Shown piece after piece: positions 8,155-15,859 of a DNA stretch of 37,365 bases. The DNA is from an uncultured Mycoplasmatota bacterium. GTDB taxonomy: Bacteria > Bacillota_I > Bacilli_A > RF39 > UBA660. The notes beneath the pieces were generated by a model. The model ran no database searches and was not told the DNA's origin. It worked only from the letters and a program-made list of their open reading frames with translations. How positions within the stretch are numbered: the stretch's first letter is position 1; every line of letters starts with the position of its first letter. The stretch spans positions 1 through 37,365 of the forward strand of contig CANSRH010000017.1 of assembly GCA_947649365.1 (NCBI GenBank), given 5' to 3'. The position numbers were made by a program, and so were the translations under genes.

Positions 8155-8715
8155 ATGAGCAAACTATCCAATACACTACTATTACTAAACTATTTAAAAA
8201 GTGGCAGAAAATATTCTTTAAGCGAATTAGCAACTCTTCTAGAAGTATCAAAAAGAATGGTAAGAATCTATAAAGAAGACTTAGAAAAAGCAGGAATTTA
8301 CATTGATACCATCAAAGGGCCTTATGGTGGCTATATCTTAAGAAGCAAAACCTACCTACCACTGCCTTTATTTACAATAGAAGATATAAAAAGAATAGAA
8401 AAATTAGATGCGAAAAAAGAACATCTAGATATTTTAAAGAAAATGAAATGCTTAACATATGAAAAAGAAACATTAGACACGAACAATACTAGTTTTAAAA
8501 TCATAAGTAGAGCAATAAAAGAAAAAAGAAAAGTCAAAATTCTTTATTATACAGAAGGAAAAGGAAAAACACATCGAATCATCCATCCTTATCATATCAT
8601 TTATTATAGCAGCTCGTTTGGATGTGCTGCCTATTGTGAGACAAAAAAAGATTTACGCCACTTTGCATTAGAACGAATAGAGAAAATAGAACTTTTAAAT
8701 GAATTTTATAATTGA
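8155..8715 (+). CDS. WYL-domain transcriptional regulator (HTH_11 + WYL)
   Basis: The N-terminus is a winged helix of the DeoR/HTH_11 type (YSLSELATLLEVSKRMVRIYKEDLEKAGI, with the wing GPYGGYIL near residues 56-63). The C-terminal part (about residues 115-186) is a compact WYL-type domain (KVKILYYT...HRIIHPYHIIYYSSSFGCAAYCE...HFALERIEKI). At 186 aa it is shorter than typical family members of about 300 aa. WYL regulators sense nucleic-acid or small ligands. Its position directly upstream of the SIS/PfkB pair suggests local control of those genes (inference). A TGCTAAAAT box lies at 8129-8137. Confidence 0.85.
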   Translation: MSKLSNTLLLLNYLKSGRKYSLSELATLLEVSKRMVRIYKEDLEKAGIYIDTIKGPYGGYILRSKTYLPLPLFTIEDIKRIEKLDAKKEHLDILKKMKCLTYEKETLDTNNTSFKIISRAIKEKRKVKILYYTEGKGKTHRIIHPYHIIYYSSSFGCAAYCETKKDLRHFALERIEKIELLNEFYN

Positions 8716-8728
8716 GACCATATATTAC

Positions 8729-8765
8729 CACTTCTTGCGTTAAAGTGAACGCAAGAGGTGTTTTT
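8729..8765 (+). promoter_or_regulatory. Hairpin that buries the SD of the SIS-type gene and ends in a T-run
   Basis: CACTTCTTGCGTT (8729-8741) and AACGCAAGAGGTG (8748-8760) form a 13-bp stem with one G-U pair and a 6-nt loop. The 3' arm contains the SD (AGAGGTG) of the gene starting at 8769, and TTTTT follows at 8761-8765. It can act as an intrinsic terminator for the WYL gene, as a translational block, or both. Confidence 0.75.
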
Positions 8766-8768
8766 AAA

Positions 8769-9686
8769 ATGGGAAAATTAACAGATTATAATTATGAACA
8801 ATTAAAAAAAAGAATAGAATATAGTTTAGAATACACAAATAAAGACTTTTATGAAAAACTAGAAAGTATAAAAGGAACTACACTAATTACAGGAGTCGGA
8901 GGAAGTCTAGTGGTTGCTATTTTTCTAAAAAAGATATTAGAGCGAAAAAACAATAATTTATGTGTGTTAGAAGAATTAGACCAAATTACAAATGAATGCA
9001 CTCAACTTTTTCAAAATTTAATCATTATAAGCAGTAGTGGAAAAAATCATGGAGTAACAGAAAATTTAAAAAAAGACTTTAAAAGAAAATATCTATTCAC
9101 TAGAAATAAGAAAGAAATCAAAGAAGCAACGCTATTAAACTATGAAATGATAGACCAAGAAAAAAGTTTTATTTCTCTCGCAAATACACTGGTACCCATA
9201 ACCATTTTACTAAAATACTATACCAAAAAAGATAAACCAAGAAAGATAGAAATTCAAAAGTGGCCAGAAATAAAAAATAATCTCTCAGATTGGGAAGTTT
9301 TTTATGATGAAGCGAGCAAAGGAACTGCATATTTTCTAGAATCTACTTTTATAGAAGCAGGATTAGGAAATATCATTCTTCATGATAAATATAGTTATTG
9401 TCATGGCAGAAGTACACTTGCAAGCAAAAGAAAAGGGGAGTGCATTTATTTATTAAGTAAAAAAAATGATTTAGACCTTTGCTTACTAGAAAATATTAAA
9501 GTCCTATATCATTCAATTTATATACTAAAAAGTAACGAAAAAGATAGCATACTAATTGATTATGATTTATTATTACAAGCTTATGGTTTTGTATACCAAA
9601 TAGCAAAAAACTTAAAAAGAGACTTATCCAAAGTAAAATATGCCAAAATTGTTTCAACACTTTATCACTTTAAAGGAGAAATGTAA
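8769..9686 (+). CDS. SIS-like (sugar isomerase fold) protein
   Basis: The 305-aa protein shows two features of the SIS phosphosugar-binding fold: a glycine/serine loop, TGVGGSLVVA, near residues 36-45, and a strand ending in LIIISSSGKNHG near residues 87-98, equivalent to the usual SxSGxT(x)E loop. A later STFIEAGLGN...YCHGRSTLAS segment fits the second SIS half. Motifs are degenerate, so it may be a phosphosugar-binding or isomerase-like enzyme without a defined substrate. An in-frame ATG at 8712 would precede the hairpin; the ATG at 8769 with AGAGGTG is preferred. The PfkB gene follows 1 nt after the stop. Confidence 0.62.
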   Translation: MGKLTDYNYEQLKKRIEYSLEYTNKDFYEKLESIKGTTLITGVGGSLVVAIFLKKILERKNNNLCVLEELDQITNECTQLFQNLIIISSSGKNHGVTENLKKDFKRKYLFTRNKKEIKEATLLNYEMIDQEKSFISLANTLVPITILLKYYTKKDKPRKIEIQKWPEIKNNLSDWEVFYDEASKGTAYFLESTFIEAGLGNIILHDKYSYCHGRSTLASKRKGECIYLLSKKNDLDLCLLENIKVLYHSIYILKSNEKDSILIDYDLLLQAYGFVYQIAKNLKRDLSKVKYAKIVSTLYHFKGEM

Positions 9687-9687
9687 C

Positions 9688-10548
9688 ATGAAATGCATTG
9701 GAGTAGGAGAACTAGTAGTGGATTATTACTACAAAAAAAACAAATTTCTAGGAAGAATGAATGGCAAATCCTTTCAAAATATTTGTATCAATCTAAAGTA
9801 TTTAGGACAAAATGTAAAAATAATCGGTAGTGTAGGAAACGATGAAACAGGAACCTTTGCTCTAAATAACTTAGAAAAATTACAAGTCGAAACAGAAATC
9901 AAACGAAATACGTTAATAACGAATCGCATATACGTTGTAGACAACTTACATCATTTAGAATGGCAAGGAAAACGGTACTATCAAAACAAAGCAGAAATCT
10001 ACGAAATAAAAGCAGAAAAAGATGATATTATTATTGTAGACAATATCAAGAGCAACATAAAAAAAAGCATTCAAAATTTATCCTGTGAAAAAGTAATAGA
10101 CATAGGTTCTGCAAGAAGTTTGATCTATCTAAAAAAAGAACAATTGATAGAAAGAGTAAAAGGAATATTTACCATTATAAATATAAATGAAAAAGCTTAC
10201 AACATAATCAAAGGAAAAATAAAAATAGAAGCGCAAGAGTTATGTAAATTATTGAACTTAAAATTATTAATAATCACCTATGGAGCAAAAGGTATATCTT
10301 ATTACACCCCAACAATAAAAAAAGAATATCAAATAAAAAAGCCCTACAAAGAAGAAGACGCAACAGGAGCTGGAGATGCATTTTTTTCTATTCTCATCAA
10401 TGAATACATAAAAAAAGACAGAAAAATAACGGAAGAGTTCTTGGACACTTGTTTTCAATTAGGACATCAATATGTAAAAAAAGTAGTACAAACTAGTGGA
10501 GCACTTAGTCATATTCTACCCTTACAAAGAGAAATAGAAAAGGAATAA
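9688..10548 (+). CDS. PfkB/ribokinase-family sugar kinase
   Basis: This is an ATP-dependent kinase of the PfkB family. The N-terminal GVGELVVDYYY is the family's first strand, GSVGNDETGTFALNNL is the sugar-binding region, and the second PfkB signature DATGAGDAFFSILI (anion hole and catalytic Asp, near residues 227-240) is intact. At 286 aa it is slightly short. The ATG at 9688 has AAGGAG at 9673-9678. Coupling to the SIS-type gene suggests a two-step path in which a sugar or sugar phosphate is isomerised or bound, then phosphorylated. The substrate is unknown. Confidence 0.85.
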   Translation: MKCIGVGELVVDYYYKKNKFLGRMNGKSFQNICINLKYLGQNVKIIGSVGNDETGTFALNNLEKLQVETEIKRNTLITNRIYVVDNLHHLEWQGKRYYQNKAEIYEIKAEKDDIIIVDNIKSNIKKSIQNLSCEKVIDIGSARSLIYLKKEQLIERVKGIFTIININEKAYNIIKGKIKIEAQELCKLLNLKLLIITYGAKGISYYTPTIKKEYQIKKPYKEEDATGAGDAFFSILINEYIKKDRKITEEFLDTCFQLGHQYVKKVVQTSGALSHILPLQREIEKE

Positions 10549-10556
10549 AAATTGAT

Positions 10557-10585
10557 TTTACTTGTCCATTTCTCCATGATATAAT
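10557..10585 (+). promoter_or_regulatory. Promoter of the CrtI-like/reductase operon
   Basis: TATAAT at 10580-10585 with TTTACT 17 bp upstream (10557-10562). The SD GAAAGAGGG follows at 10596-10604. Confidence 0.6.
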
Positions 10586-10611
10586 GATTACAATAGAAAG
10601 AGGGTTCGACA

Positions 10612-12171
10612 ATGGAAAATACATACGATTGTATTGTGATTGGTGCAGGAAACGCTGGTCTTATTGCGACGCTTGAATTAGTGAAAAAGAATAAAAAAGT
10701 GTTATTATTAGAAAGCAATCTTACTCCTGGAGGATTTGCAACAAGCTTTAAAAGAGGTCGATTTGAATTTGAAGCTTCATTGAATCAAATCACTGATTAT
10801 GGAAGAAAAGAGAATCCAGGAAAAATTTACAAACTTTTTGAAAAATTAGGTCTAAATGAAAAGATAGAATTAGAAACCATACCAGAGGCTTACCATGTAT
10901 ATGAAACAGAAAGCAAAGAAAATTTTAAAATGCCATTCGGTATCGATGAGTACATAGAAAAAATGGAAGAATACGTTCCAGGGAGCTACGAATCAATAAA
11001 AAATTTCTTTTCGTTAGCTATTGAAGTAAAAGATGCCCTAGCTTATATAGAAGAAAGCAAAGGGGGAATCAATGAAGAAATACTAAATAGTGAATATGAA
11101 AACTTTATGAAAGTGGCAACTCATTCGGTTGATAAAGTATTAGATGCTTTAAAAATGCCTAAAAAAGCGCAAGAAATACTAACATCTTATTGGATTTTTT
11201 TAGGAAGTCCTACAGAAAATTTAAGTTTTGTTGAATTTGCAACAAGCCTGCATACTTATATTTCCTTAGGAGGCCAAATCCCCAAAAAAAGAAGTTACGA
11301 AATTAGTATCTTACTTGCCGAAGAAATAGAAAAAAATGGGGGAGAAATCAAATATTTATCCACAGTCAAAGAAATTTTATTCAAAGACAAAAAAATAGCA
11401 GGAGTACAATTAACCAATGGAGAAATTTATAAAGCCAATCATATCATTTCTTCTGTATCCCCAACATTTGTATATGGCAAATGGATACCTAGTCCTATGT
11501 TACCAAAAGAAGCTTTGAAACTAACGAATTCGCGTGTTTTAGGAGCCCAAGGGTTTGCTATTTACTTAGGATTAAATCAAACAGCAGAAGACTTAGGACT
11601 AAATGATTACACATACATCATACATCATTCATTAAATAGCAACAAAGAATTTCAACATCGAAGTAGCATCAAAAACAGTAGTAGCATAGCAGTTGTAATC
11701 AACAATGCAAATCCATTATGTTCTCCGAAAGGAACCTGTATCATCAATCTTATATCTACTTTTTTTGGAGAAGCATTTGAAAAGAATATAACAGAAGAAA
11801 ACTATTTTGAATTAAAAGATAAAATCGCCGAAGAAATAATTAGTACATTTGAAAATACTACAGGAATCAAAATAAAACCATACATAGAAGAAATAGAAAT
11901 TGCAACCCCAGTCACATTTGCTAGATATGGAGGACATCCTGGGGGAGTAATTTATGGTTACAAAAGAACCGGTTTAGACAATACCCTTCCAAGAATGCTT
12001 ACCATGGGAAAAGAAAACTATATAAAAAACTTACAATTTTGTGGGGGATTTGGGGTATATGCTTCTAGCTATAGTTCCGCGTACTTATCAGGAGATTTAG
12101 CCGCCAAGTTAACAAGAAGAGATATAGCAAGTGAAGAAAGAAATAAGGAGGAAGACGCATGGCAAAGCTAA
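10612..12171 (+). CDS. CrtI/CrtISO-like FAD-dependent oxidoreductase
   Basis: The 519-aa protein starts with an FAD-binding Rossmann motif (DCIVIGAGNAGLIATLEL, about residues 5-22) and the phytoene-desaturase-family second motif (LESNLTPGGFATSFKRG). It ends with the family's C-terminal FAD motif (FCGGFGVYASSYSSAYLSGDLAA). Members include carotenoid desaturases and isomerases and retinol saturase-like enzymes. No other carotenoid gene is present, so a carotenoid role is not supported. The gene overlaps the next (FAD/2Fe-2S reductase) by 13 nt, which probably supplies electrons. Confidence 0.85.
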   Translation: MENTYDCIVIGAGNAGLIATLELVKKNKKVLLLESNLTPGGFATSFKRGRFEFEASLNQITDYGRKENPGKIYKLFEKLGLNEKIELETIPEAYHVYETESKENFKMPFGIDEYIEKMEEYVPGSYESIKNFFSLAIEVKDALAYIEESKGGINEEILNSEYENFMKVATHSVDKVLDALKMPKKAQEILTSYWIFLGSPTENLSFVEFATSLHTYISLGGQIPKKRSYEISILLAEEIEKNGGEIKYLSTVKEILFKDKKIAGVQLTNGEIYKANHIISSVSPTFVYGKWIPSPMLPKEALKLTNSRVLGAQGFAIYLGLNQTAEDLGLNDYTYIIHHSLNSNKEFQHRSSIKNSSSIAVVINNANPLCSPKGTCIINLISTFFGEAFEKNITEENYFELKDKIAEEIISTFENTTGIKIKPYIEEIEIATPVTFARYGGHPGGVIYGYKRTGLDNTLPRMLTMGKENYIKNLQFCGGFGVYASSYSSAYLSGDLAAKLTRRDIASEERNKEEDAWQS

Positions 12172-13325
12172 ACTTAAATGGTTTAGGGAAAAAAGAGATA
12201 AAAAAATTTTATGAAATACCAAAAGAACGAGACAAAATCATTCGTGACACATCTGCAAGTCAAATAAACACCAACTTTTTAATCAACAAAATTGCCAAGA
12301 ACTTACATCCAAAAGTGCAATATGTCAAAGTAGCAAAAATCATAGAAGAAAATGAAGAAACAAAAACCTTTGTCTTAACTCCCGACTTAGAAACCAGTAC
12401 CAAACAACTCGCAAAATTCAAGCCTGGGCAATATATAAGTATAGAAGTTCCTATCGGAGAAAGTCTCTACAAAAGGCCCTATACATTAAGTAGCAGTCCC
12501 AAAAAAGTAGAAGAGAATAAATATACCATAACCATAAGAAGAGTTCCTTATGGGAAAGTTTCCAATTATTTTCTTGATCATGTAGAAATAGGGGATGCTT
12601 TCAAAATAAGTGCTCCAACAGGAGAACTCTATTACAATCCTCTTCGCGATGCAAACCATATCATTGGGATAGCAGGAGGAAGTGGAATCACTCCATTTAT
12701 GTCTATGGCAGAAGCTATTTATGATAAAACACTAAATTGTAAATTGACCATTCTTTATGGTGTCAAATCCAAAAGTGACATTATCTTTAGAGAAAGATTA
12801 GAAGAAATAACTTCCAAAACAGACAATGTAAAGCTAGCATATGTTATGGTCGTCGATGACGATACGGAATTTGCCTCTAGCTTTATCGATAGAGAATTAT
12901 TAGACAAATACCTAGAAGAAGAAAATTCCTTTTTTGTGAGTGGGCCATTAAGTATATATGAAAGAATGAATGAAGTATTAAAAGAATACAACCTTCCTAT
13001 AAAATATATTCGTCATGATGCTTTTATGAGCGAAATGGAAATTTACAAAGAAGAAGAATACAATGTAAAAATTCTAACCCACAACGAAGAAATAAACATA
13101 AAATGCAATAGCAAAGAAACCATCCTTGCAGCCATGGAAAGAAATGGCATCCTTGCTCCAAGCAGATGTCATGTAGGAGAATGTGGTTTTTGCAGAAGCA
13201 AATTAATAAGTGGAAAAGTAAAAACATTCAATGATACAATAAGAATAGCAGATAGACAATACAATTATATTCATCCATGTGCTTCGTATCCAGAAAGTGA
13301 TATCGTCTTAAAATTACCTAAATAA
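12159..13325 (+). CDS. FAD/NAD(P)-binding reductase with C-terminal plant-type [2Fe-2S] ferredoxin domain
   Basis: The 388-aa protein has an FNR-like FAD domain (RPYTLSSSP), an NAD(P) domain (GIAGGSGITPFMSMAEA, near residues 169-185) and a C-terminal chloroplast-type ferredoxin domain with CHVGECGFC and HPCASYP supplying the four cluster cysteines. This is the layout of single-component reductases that move electrons from NAD(P)H through FAD to 2Fe-2S. An N-terminal extension of about 50 residues (MAKLNLNGLGKKEIKKFYEI) is unexplained. AAGGAGG at 12146-12152 and the 13-nt overlap couple it to the CrtI-like flavoprotein, its likely partner. Confidence 0.88.
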   Translation: MAKLNLNGLGKKEIKKFYEIPKERDKIIRDTSASQINTNFLINKIAKNLHPKVQYVKVAKIIEENEETKTFVLTPDLETSTKQLAKFKPGQYISIEVPIGESLYKRPYTLSSSPKKVEENKYTITIRRVPYGKVSNYFLDHVEIGDAFKISAPTGELYYNPLRDANHIIGIAGGSGITPFMSMAEAIYDKTLNCKLTILYGVKSKSDIIFRERLEEITSKTDNVKLAYVMVVDDDTEFASSFIDRELLDKYLEEENSFFVSGPLSIYERMNEVLKEYNLPIKYIRHDAFMSEMEIYKEEEYNVKILTHNEEINIKCNSKETILAAMERNGILAPSRCHVGECGFCRSKLISGKVKTFNDTIRIADRQYNYIHPCASYPESDIVLKLPK

Positions 13326-13355
13326 AAAAAATCACATCCAAACATGTGATTTTTT
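13326..13355. terminator. Bidirectional Rho-independent terminator
   Basis: ATCACAT (13331-13337) pairs with ATGTGAT (13344-13350) around a 6-nt loop. The flanking A5 and T5 extend the stem and give a U-run on both strands. It serves the reductase gene on the plus strand and rpsD on the minus strand. Confidence 0.85.
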
Positions 13356-13358
13356 CTA

Positions 13359-13961
13359 TTATCTGTTGTAGAATTCAACAATAAGGCTTTCGTTAATCTC
13401 TTGATTAAGTTCACTTCTATCAGGAAGTCTTACATAGCTACCTGATAACTTCTTATCATCAAAACTAACATAAGCAGGACGATTAAGAGTAGCTTCTACA
13501 GCTTCACGAATTGCTTTATGATCTTGTGAATTTTCTTTAACAGAAATAATATCTCCTGGTTTTACTTGGAAAGATGGAATATCCACCTTTTTGTCATTAA
13601 CCAAAATATGTCCATGATTAACAACTTGTCTTGCAGCACGTCTAGTTTTAGCCATACCCATACGATAAACCAAATTATCCAAACGACTTTCTAACAATTT
13701 AAGTAAGTTCTCACCAGCAACACCTTTCATACGGCTTGCTCGTTCAAAAACTTTTCTAAATTGTTTTTCTGTTAAACCATAAAGCAAACGAACCTTTTGT
13801 TTTTCTTGCAACTGAACACCATACTCACTAATCTTTTTTCTACGATCAGCGCCATGCATACCAGGTGCATAAGGTCGACGTGCAAGTTCTTTTCCATTTT
13901 CTAAAAGGGAAAAGTTAAGTCTTCTTGCTTTTTTATAAGCAGGACCAGTATATCTTGCCAT
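13359..13961 (-). CDS. rpsD: Ribosomal protein S4
   Basis: This is a primary-binding protein of the 30S subunit. The 200-aa sequence starts [15 protein letters not shown], includes [11 protein letters not shown], and carries the S4 RNA-binding domain ([12 protein letters not shown]...[13 protein letters not shown], about residues 90-125). The length is typical of Bacilli. The SD AAAGGAG lies before the ATG. It is a single-gene unit with its own consensus promoter and a structured leader of about 150 nt. In B. subtilis S4 represses its own rpsD mRNA (established), and the leader here could serve the same purpose. Confidence 0.98.
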   Translation of the reverse strand: MARYTGPAYKKARRLNFSLLENGKELARRPYAPGMHGADRRKKISEYGVQLQEKQKVRLLYGLTEKQFRKVFERASRMKGVAGENLLKLLESRLDNLVYRMGMAKTRRAARQVVNHGHILVNDKKVDIPSFQVKPGDIISVKENSQDHKAIREAVEATLNRPAYVSFDDKKLSGSYVRLPDRSELNQEINESLIVEFYNR

Positions 13962-14113
13962 AATCGTTTCTCCTTTCTTTTTATTTGCTATAAGTTATGA
14001 AAAATATTGTAATTAGGGAGTTTAGATAAATCATTTCACTAAGGCAGACTTTGCTACTTTGAAAATTATTCTAAACACGTTAACTCTTTATTTTTCGCTG
14101 CCAACTCATTGCA
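13962..14113 (-). promoter_or_regulatory. Structured rpsD 5' leader, candidate S4 autoregulatory RNA
   Basis: Reading the minus strand, GGCAG (14102-14098) can pair with CTGCC (14047-14043). Inside that span, GTTTAGA (14076-14070) can pair with TCTAAAC (14026-14020), which lies outside it. The two helices interlock, so the leader can form an H-type pseudoknot about 58 nt before the start codon. Pseudoknots are known in the S4-bound alpha-operon mRNA of E. coli. That S4 binds this leader is inference. Confidence 0.55.
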
Positions 14114-14119
14114 TTACTA

Positions 14120-14147
14120 ATTATACACTATATTTTTATTATGTCAA
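14120..14147 (-). promoter_or_regulatory. Consensus promoter of rpsD
   Basis: On the minus strand, a perfect TTGACA (14147-14142), a 16-bp spacer, then a perfect TATAAT (14125-14120). Confidence 0.85.
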
Positions 14148-14156
14148 ATCAGGAAA

Positions 14157-14210
14157 TATACCTCATGCTTTTCAAAAAAAGACTAGTATTTTTAAAAAGC
14201 ATAAGGTATA
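14157..14210. repeat. Long inverted repeat between divergent promoters, candidate operator
   Basis: The arms are 14157-14172 (TATACCTCATGCTTTT) and 14195-14210 (AAAAGCATAAGGTATA), 16 bp each with one mismatch. They enclose a 22-nt centre that can extend the pairing (A5/T5). The right arm runs into TATACT (14207-14212), a plausible -10 for the gene at 14244. The left arm lies 9 bp from the rpsD -35. No T-run follows, so it does not look like a terminator. Confidence 0.65.
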
Positions 14211-14243
14211 CTAAAAAAGTTCGTAAAAGAAAGAAGGGAACAT

Positions 14244-14672
14244 ATGACAACATTACAAGAACAAGTTGCTAAATTTACAAAGAATAATGAAAGAGTATGC
14301 TATTTTGATTATTCAAAAAGAGAAAATGGTGTGGATCCAAGAAAAAAAGAAGACAATCTAAACATTCTTCTTTATCTCATAAAAGGATACAATTTTATTT
14401 ATTTAATTGGTTTTCCAGTACCAGAAGAATGTAAAACAATATTTGTTCTCATGACGACTATTATTAAGGAAGAAATTCCAGTAGAAGAAAAAATAGAAGA
14501 ACTAAAAAAAGAATTATTTTTAAAAGAAAAAACACAATACCAAGAAACACTAAAAGGAATACAATGGATACAAAACAATGTGGAAGAAGTAATAAAAAAT
14601 TCCTATTTACCTTATGTTGTTGATCTCATCATCAAAAAAGAAGAAAAGATGCAAGAATTAAAATCTATCTAG
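14244..14672 (+). CDS. Hypothetical protein
   Basis: I do not recognise this 142-aa acidic/lysine-rich protein. Its first half has a hydrophobic core (NILLYLIKGYNFIYLIGFPV) and its second half is predicted helical and charged (EEKIEELKKELFLKEKTQYQETLKGIQ). It has no signal peptide or clear membrane segment. GAAGGGA precedes the ATG, and an inverted repeat lies upstream. The annotated stop at 14670-14672 is followed, in the -1 frame, by 21 further codons (14663-14728) that look like a natural charged C-terminus, so the 3' end may be frameshifted. It lies upstream of cca on the same strand. Confidence 0.6.
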   Translation: MTTLQEQVAKFTKNNERVCYFDYSKRENGVDPRKKEDNLNILLYLIKGYNFIYLIGFPVPEECKTIFVLMTTIIKEEIPVEEKIEELKKELFLKEKTQYQETLKGIQWIQNNVEEVIKNSYLPYVVDLIIKKEEKMQELKSI

Positions 14673-14748
14673 AATATTTAGAACCAACAAACCCCTTAGA
14701 TGAAACTAGAAAAAGAAAAATAAGTTAATTACAAAAAGAAGAAAAAAA

Positions 14749-14757
14749 TGGTACAAT
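14749..14757 (+). promoter_or_regulatory. Extended -10 promoter of cca
   Basis: TGGTACAAT (TGn plus TACAAT at 14752-14757) ends 15 nt before the ATG at 14773. The SD TTGGTGA lies between, implying a very short leader. Confidence 0.5.
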
Positions 14758-14772
14758 ATAGTTGGTGAAACA

Positions 14773-15858
14773 ATGAACAAAACGGCACAAGAAATACTAA
14801 CAATGTTAGAACAACATGGTTTTGAAGCTTATATCGTGGGAGGATACGTCCGCGACTTTTTATTAAATAGCAAAAGCACCGACATTGATATATGTACGAA
14901 TGCAACCATGAAAGAAGTTTTAGAATTCATTTCAGGGGAAGTAAACGAATATCATTCTTTAAATTTAAAAAAGAATGAACTAAACATTGACATAACAACA
15001 TTCCGAATCGATGGTTCCTATCAAAACAGAAGACCTACAGAAATCGCGTACACAAAAGAGTTAAAAAAAGATTTAGAACGACGTGACTTTACAATCAACA
15101 CGATTTGTATGAACAAAGAAGGAAAAATAATAGACATATTAAATGGTAGAAAAGATTTATATAACAAATGCATTCGAATGGTAGGAAATAGAGAAACTAA
15201 GGTAAAAGAAGATCCCTTACGGATTTTAAGAGCCATACGATTTGCAACCACATTGGATTTTGAAATCGAAGAAGATTTAAAACAAGAAATAAAAAAACAG
15301 AATCACCTAGTAGCCACTTTAAGCACCTATCGAATAAAAGAAGAAATAGCCAAAATAATTACATCGCCCAACTATAAAAAAGGACTCAAATTACTAAAAG
15401 AATTAAAATTATGTGAACACCTAGGAATCTCTTATACAAATATAGTCTACACAAAAGATATTTGTGGAATGTGGGCCCAAATGAAAATAACCAAAACTTT
15501 TCCATTTACAAAAACAGAAAAAGAGAATATAGTAAAGTTAAAAGAAATAAAGGAATTGGGAATAATCAATCGAGAAGTGATTTACAACTATGGGTTATAT
15601 CTTTCTTTAATCGCAGGAGAAATTCTTGGCATAGAAAGTAATTCTATTTATAAAATAGAAAAAGAAATGCCTATGAAAGAGAAAAAAGAATTAGCTCTAA
15701 CATTTCCTGAACTAGAAAATATAGTAGGTAACCTCTCCAAAAAAGAAGCAGGGATTCTTATGAAAAAACTAGAAAAAGAAGTACTATATGGACGAATTTC
15801 CAATGAAAAAAAAGAATTAATGAACTATATAACAAACAACAAGACGAGGTGGTTTTAA
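14773..15858 (+). CDS. cca: CCA-adding tRNA nucleotidyltransferase
   Basis: The enzyme adds or repairs the CCA end of tRNAs. The nucleotidyltransferase signature is complete: GGYVRDFLL (about residues 22-30) followed by DIDI, the metal-binding carboxylates. RRDFTINTI and DPLRILRAIRFA (near residues 151-162) are the class II motifs that follow. There is no HD domain, and at 361 aa it is shorter than the 390-450 aa usual for Firmicutes CCA enzymes, with the C-terminal body/tail reduced. dnaD follows 1 nt after the stop, so cca-dnaD-nth form an operon. Confidence 0.93.
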   Translation: MNKTAQEILTMLEQHGFEAYIVGGYVRDFLLNSKSTDIDICTNATMKEVLEFISGEVNEYHSLNLKKNELNIDITTFRIDGSYQNRRPTEIAYTKELKKDLERRDFTINTICMNKEGKIIDILNGRKDLYNKCIRMVGNRETKVKEDPLRILRAIRFATTLDFEIEEDLKQEIKKQNHLVATLSTYRIKEEIAKIITSPNYKKGLKLLKELKLCEHLGISYTNIVYTKDICGMWAQMKITKTFPFTKTEKENIVKLKEIKELGIINREVIYNYGLYLSLIAGEILGIESNSIYKIEKEMPMKEKKELALTFPELENIVGNLSKKEAGILMKKLEKEVLYGRISNEKKELMNYITNNKTRWF

Positions 15859-15859
15859 A

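Noticed and set aside
8712-8768. Longer N-terminus for the SIS-type protein
   Set aside because: It would translate through the hairpin with no SD before 8712; the ATG at 8769 has AGAGGTG.
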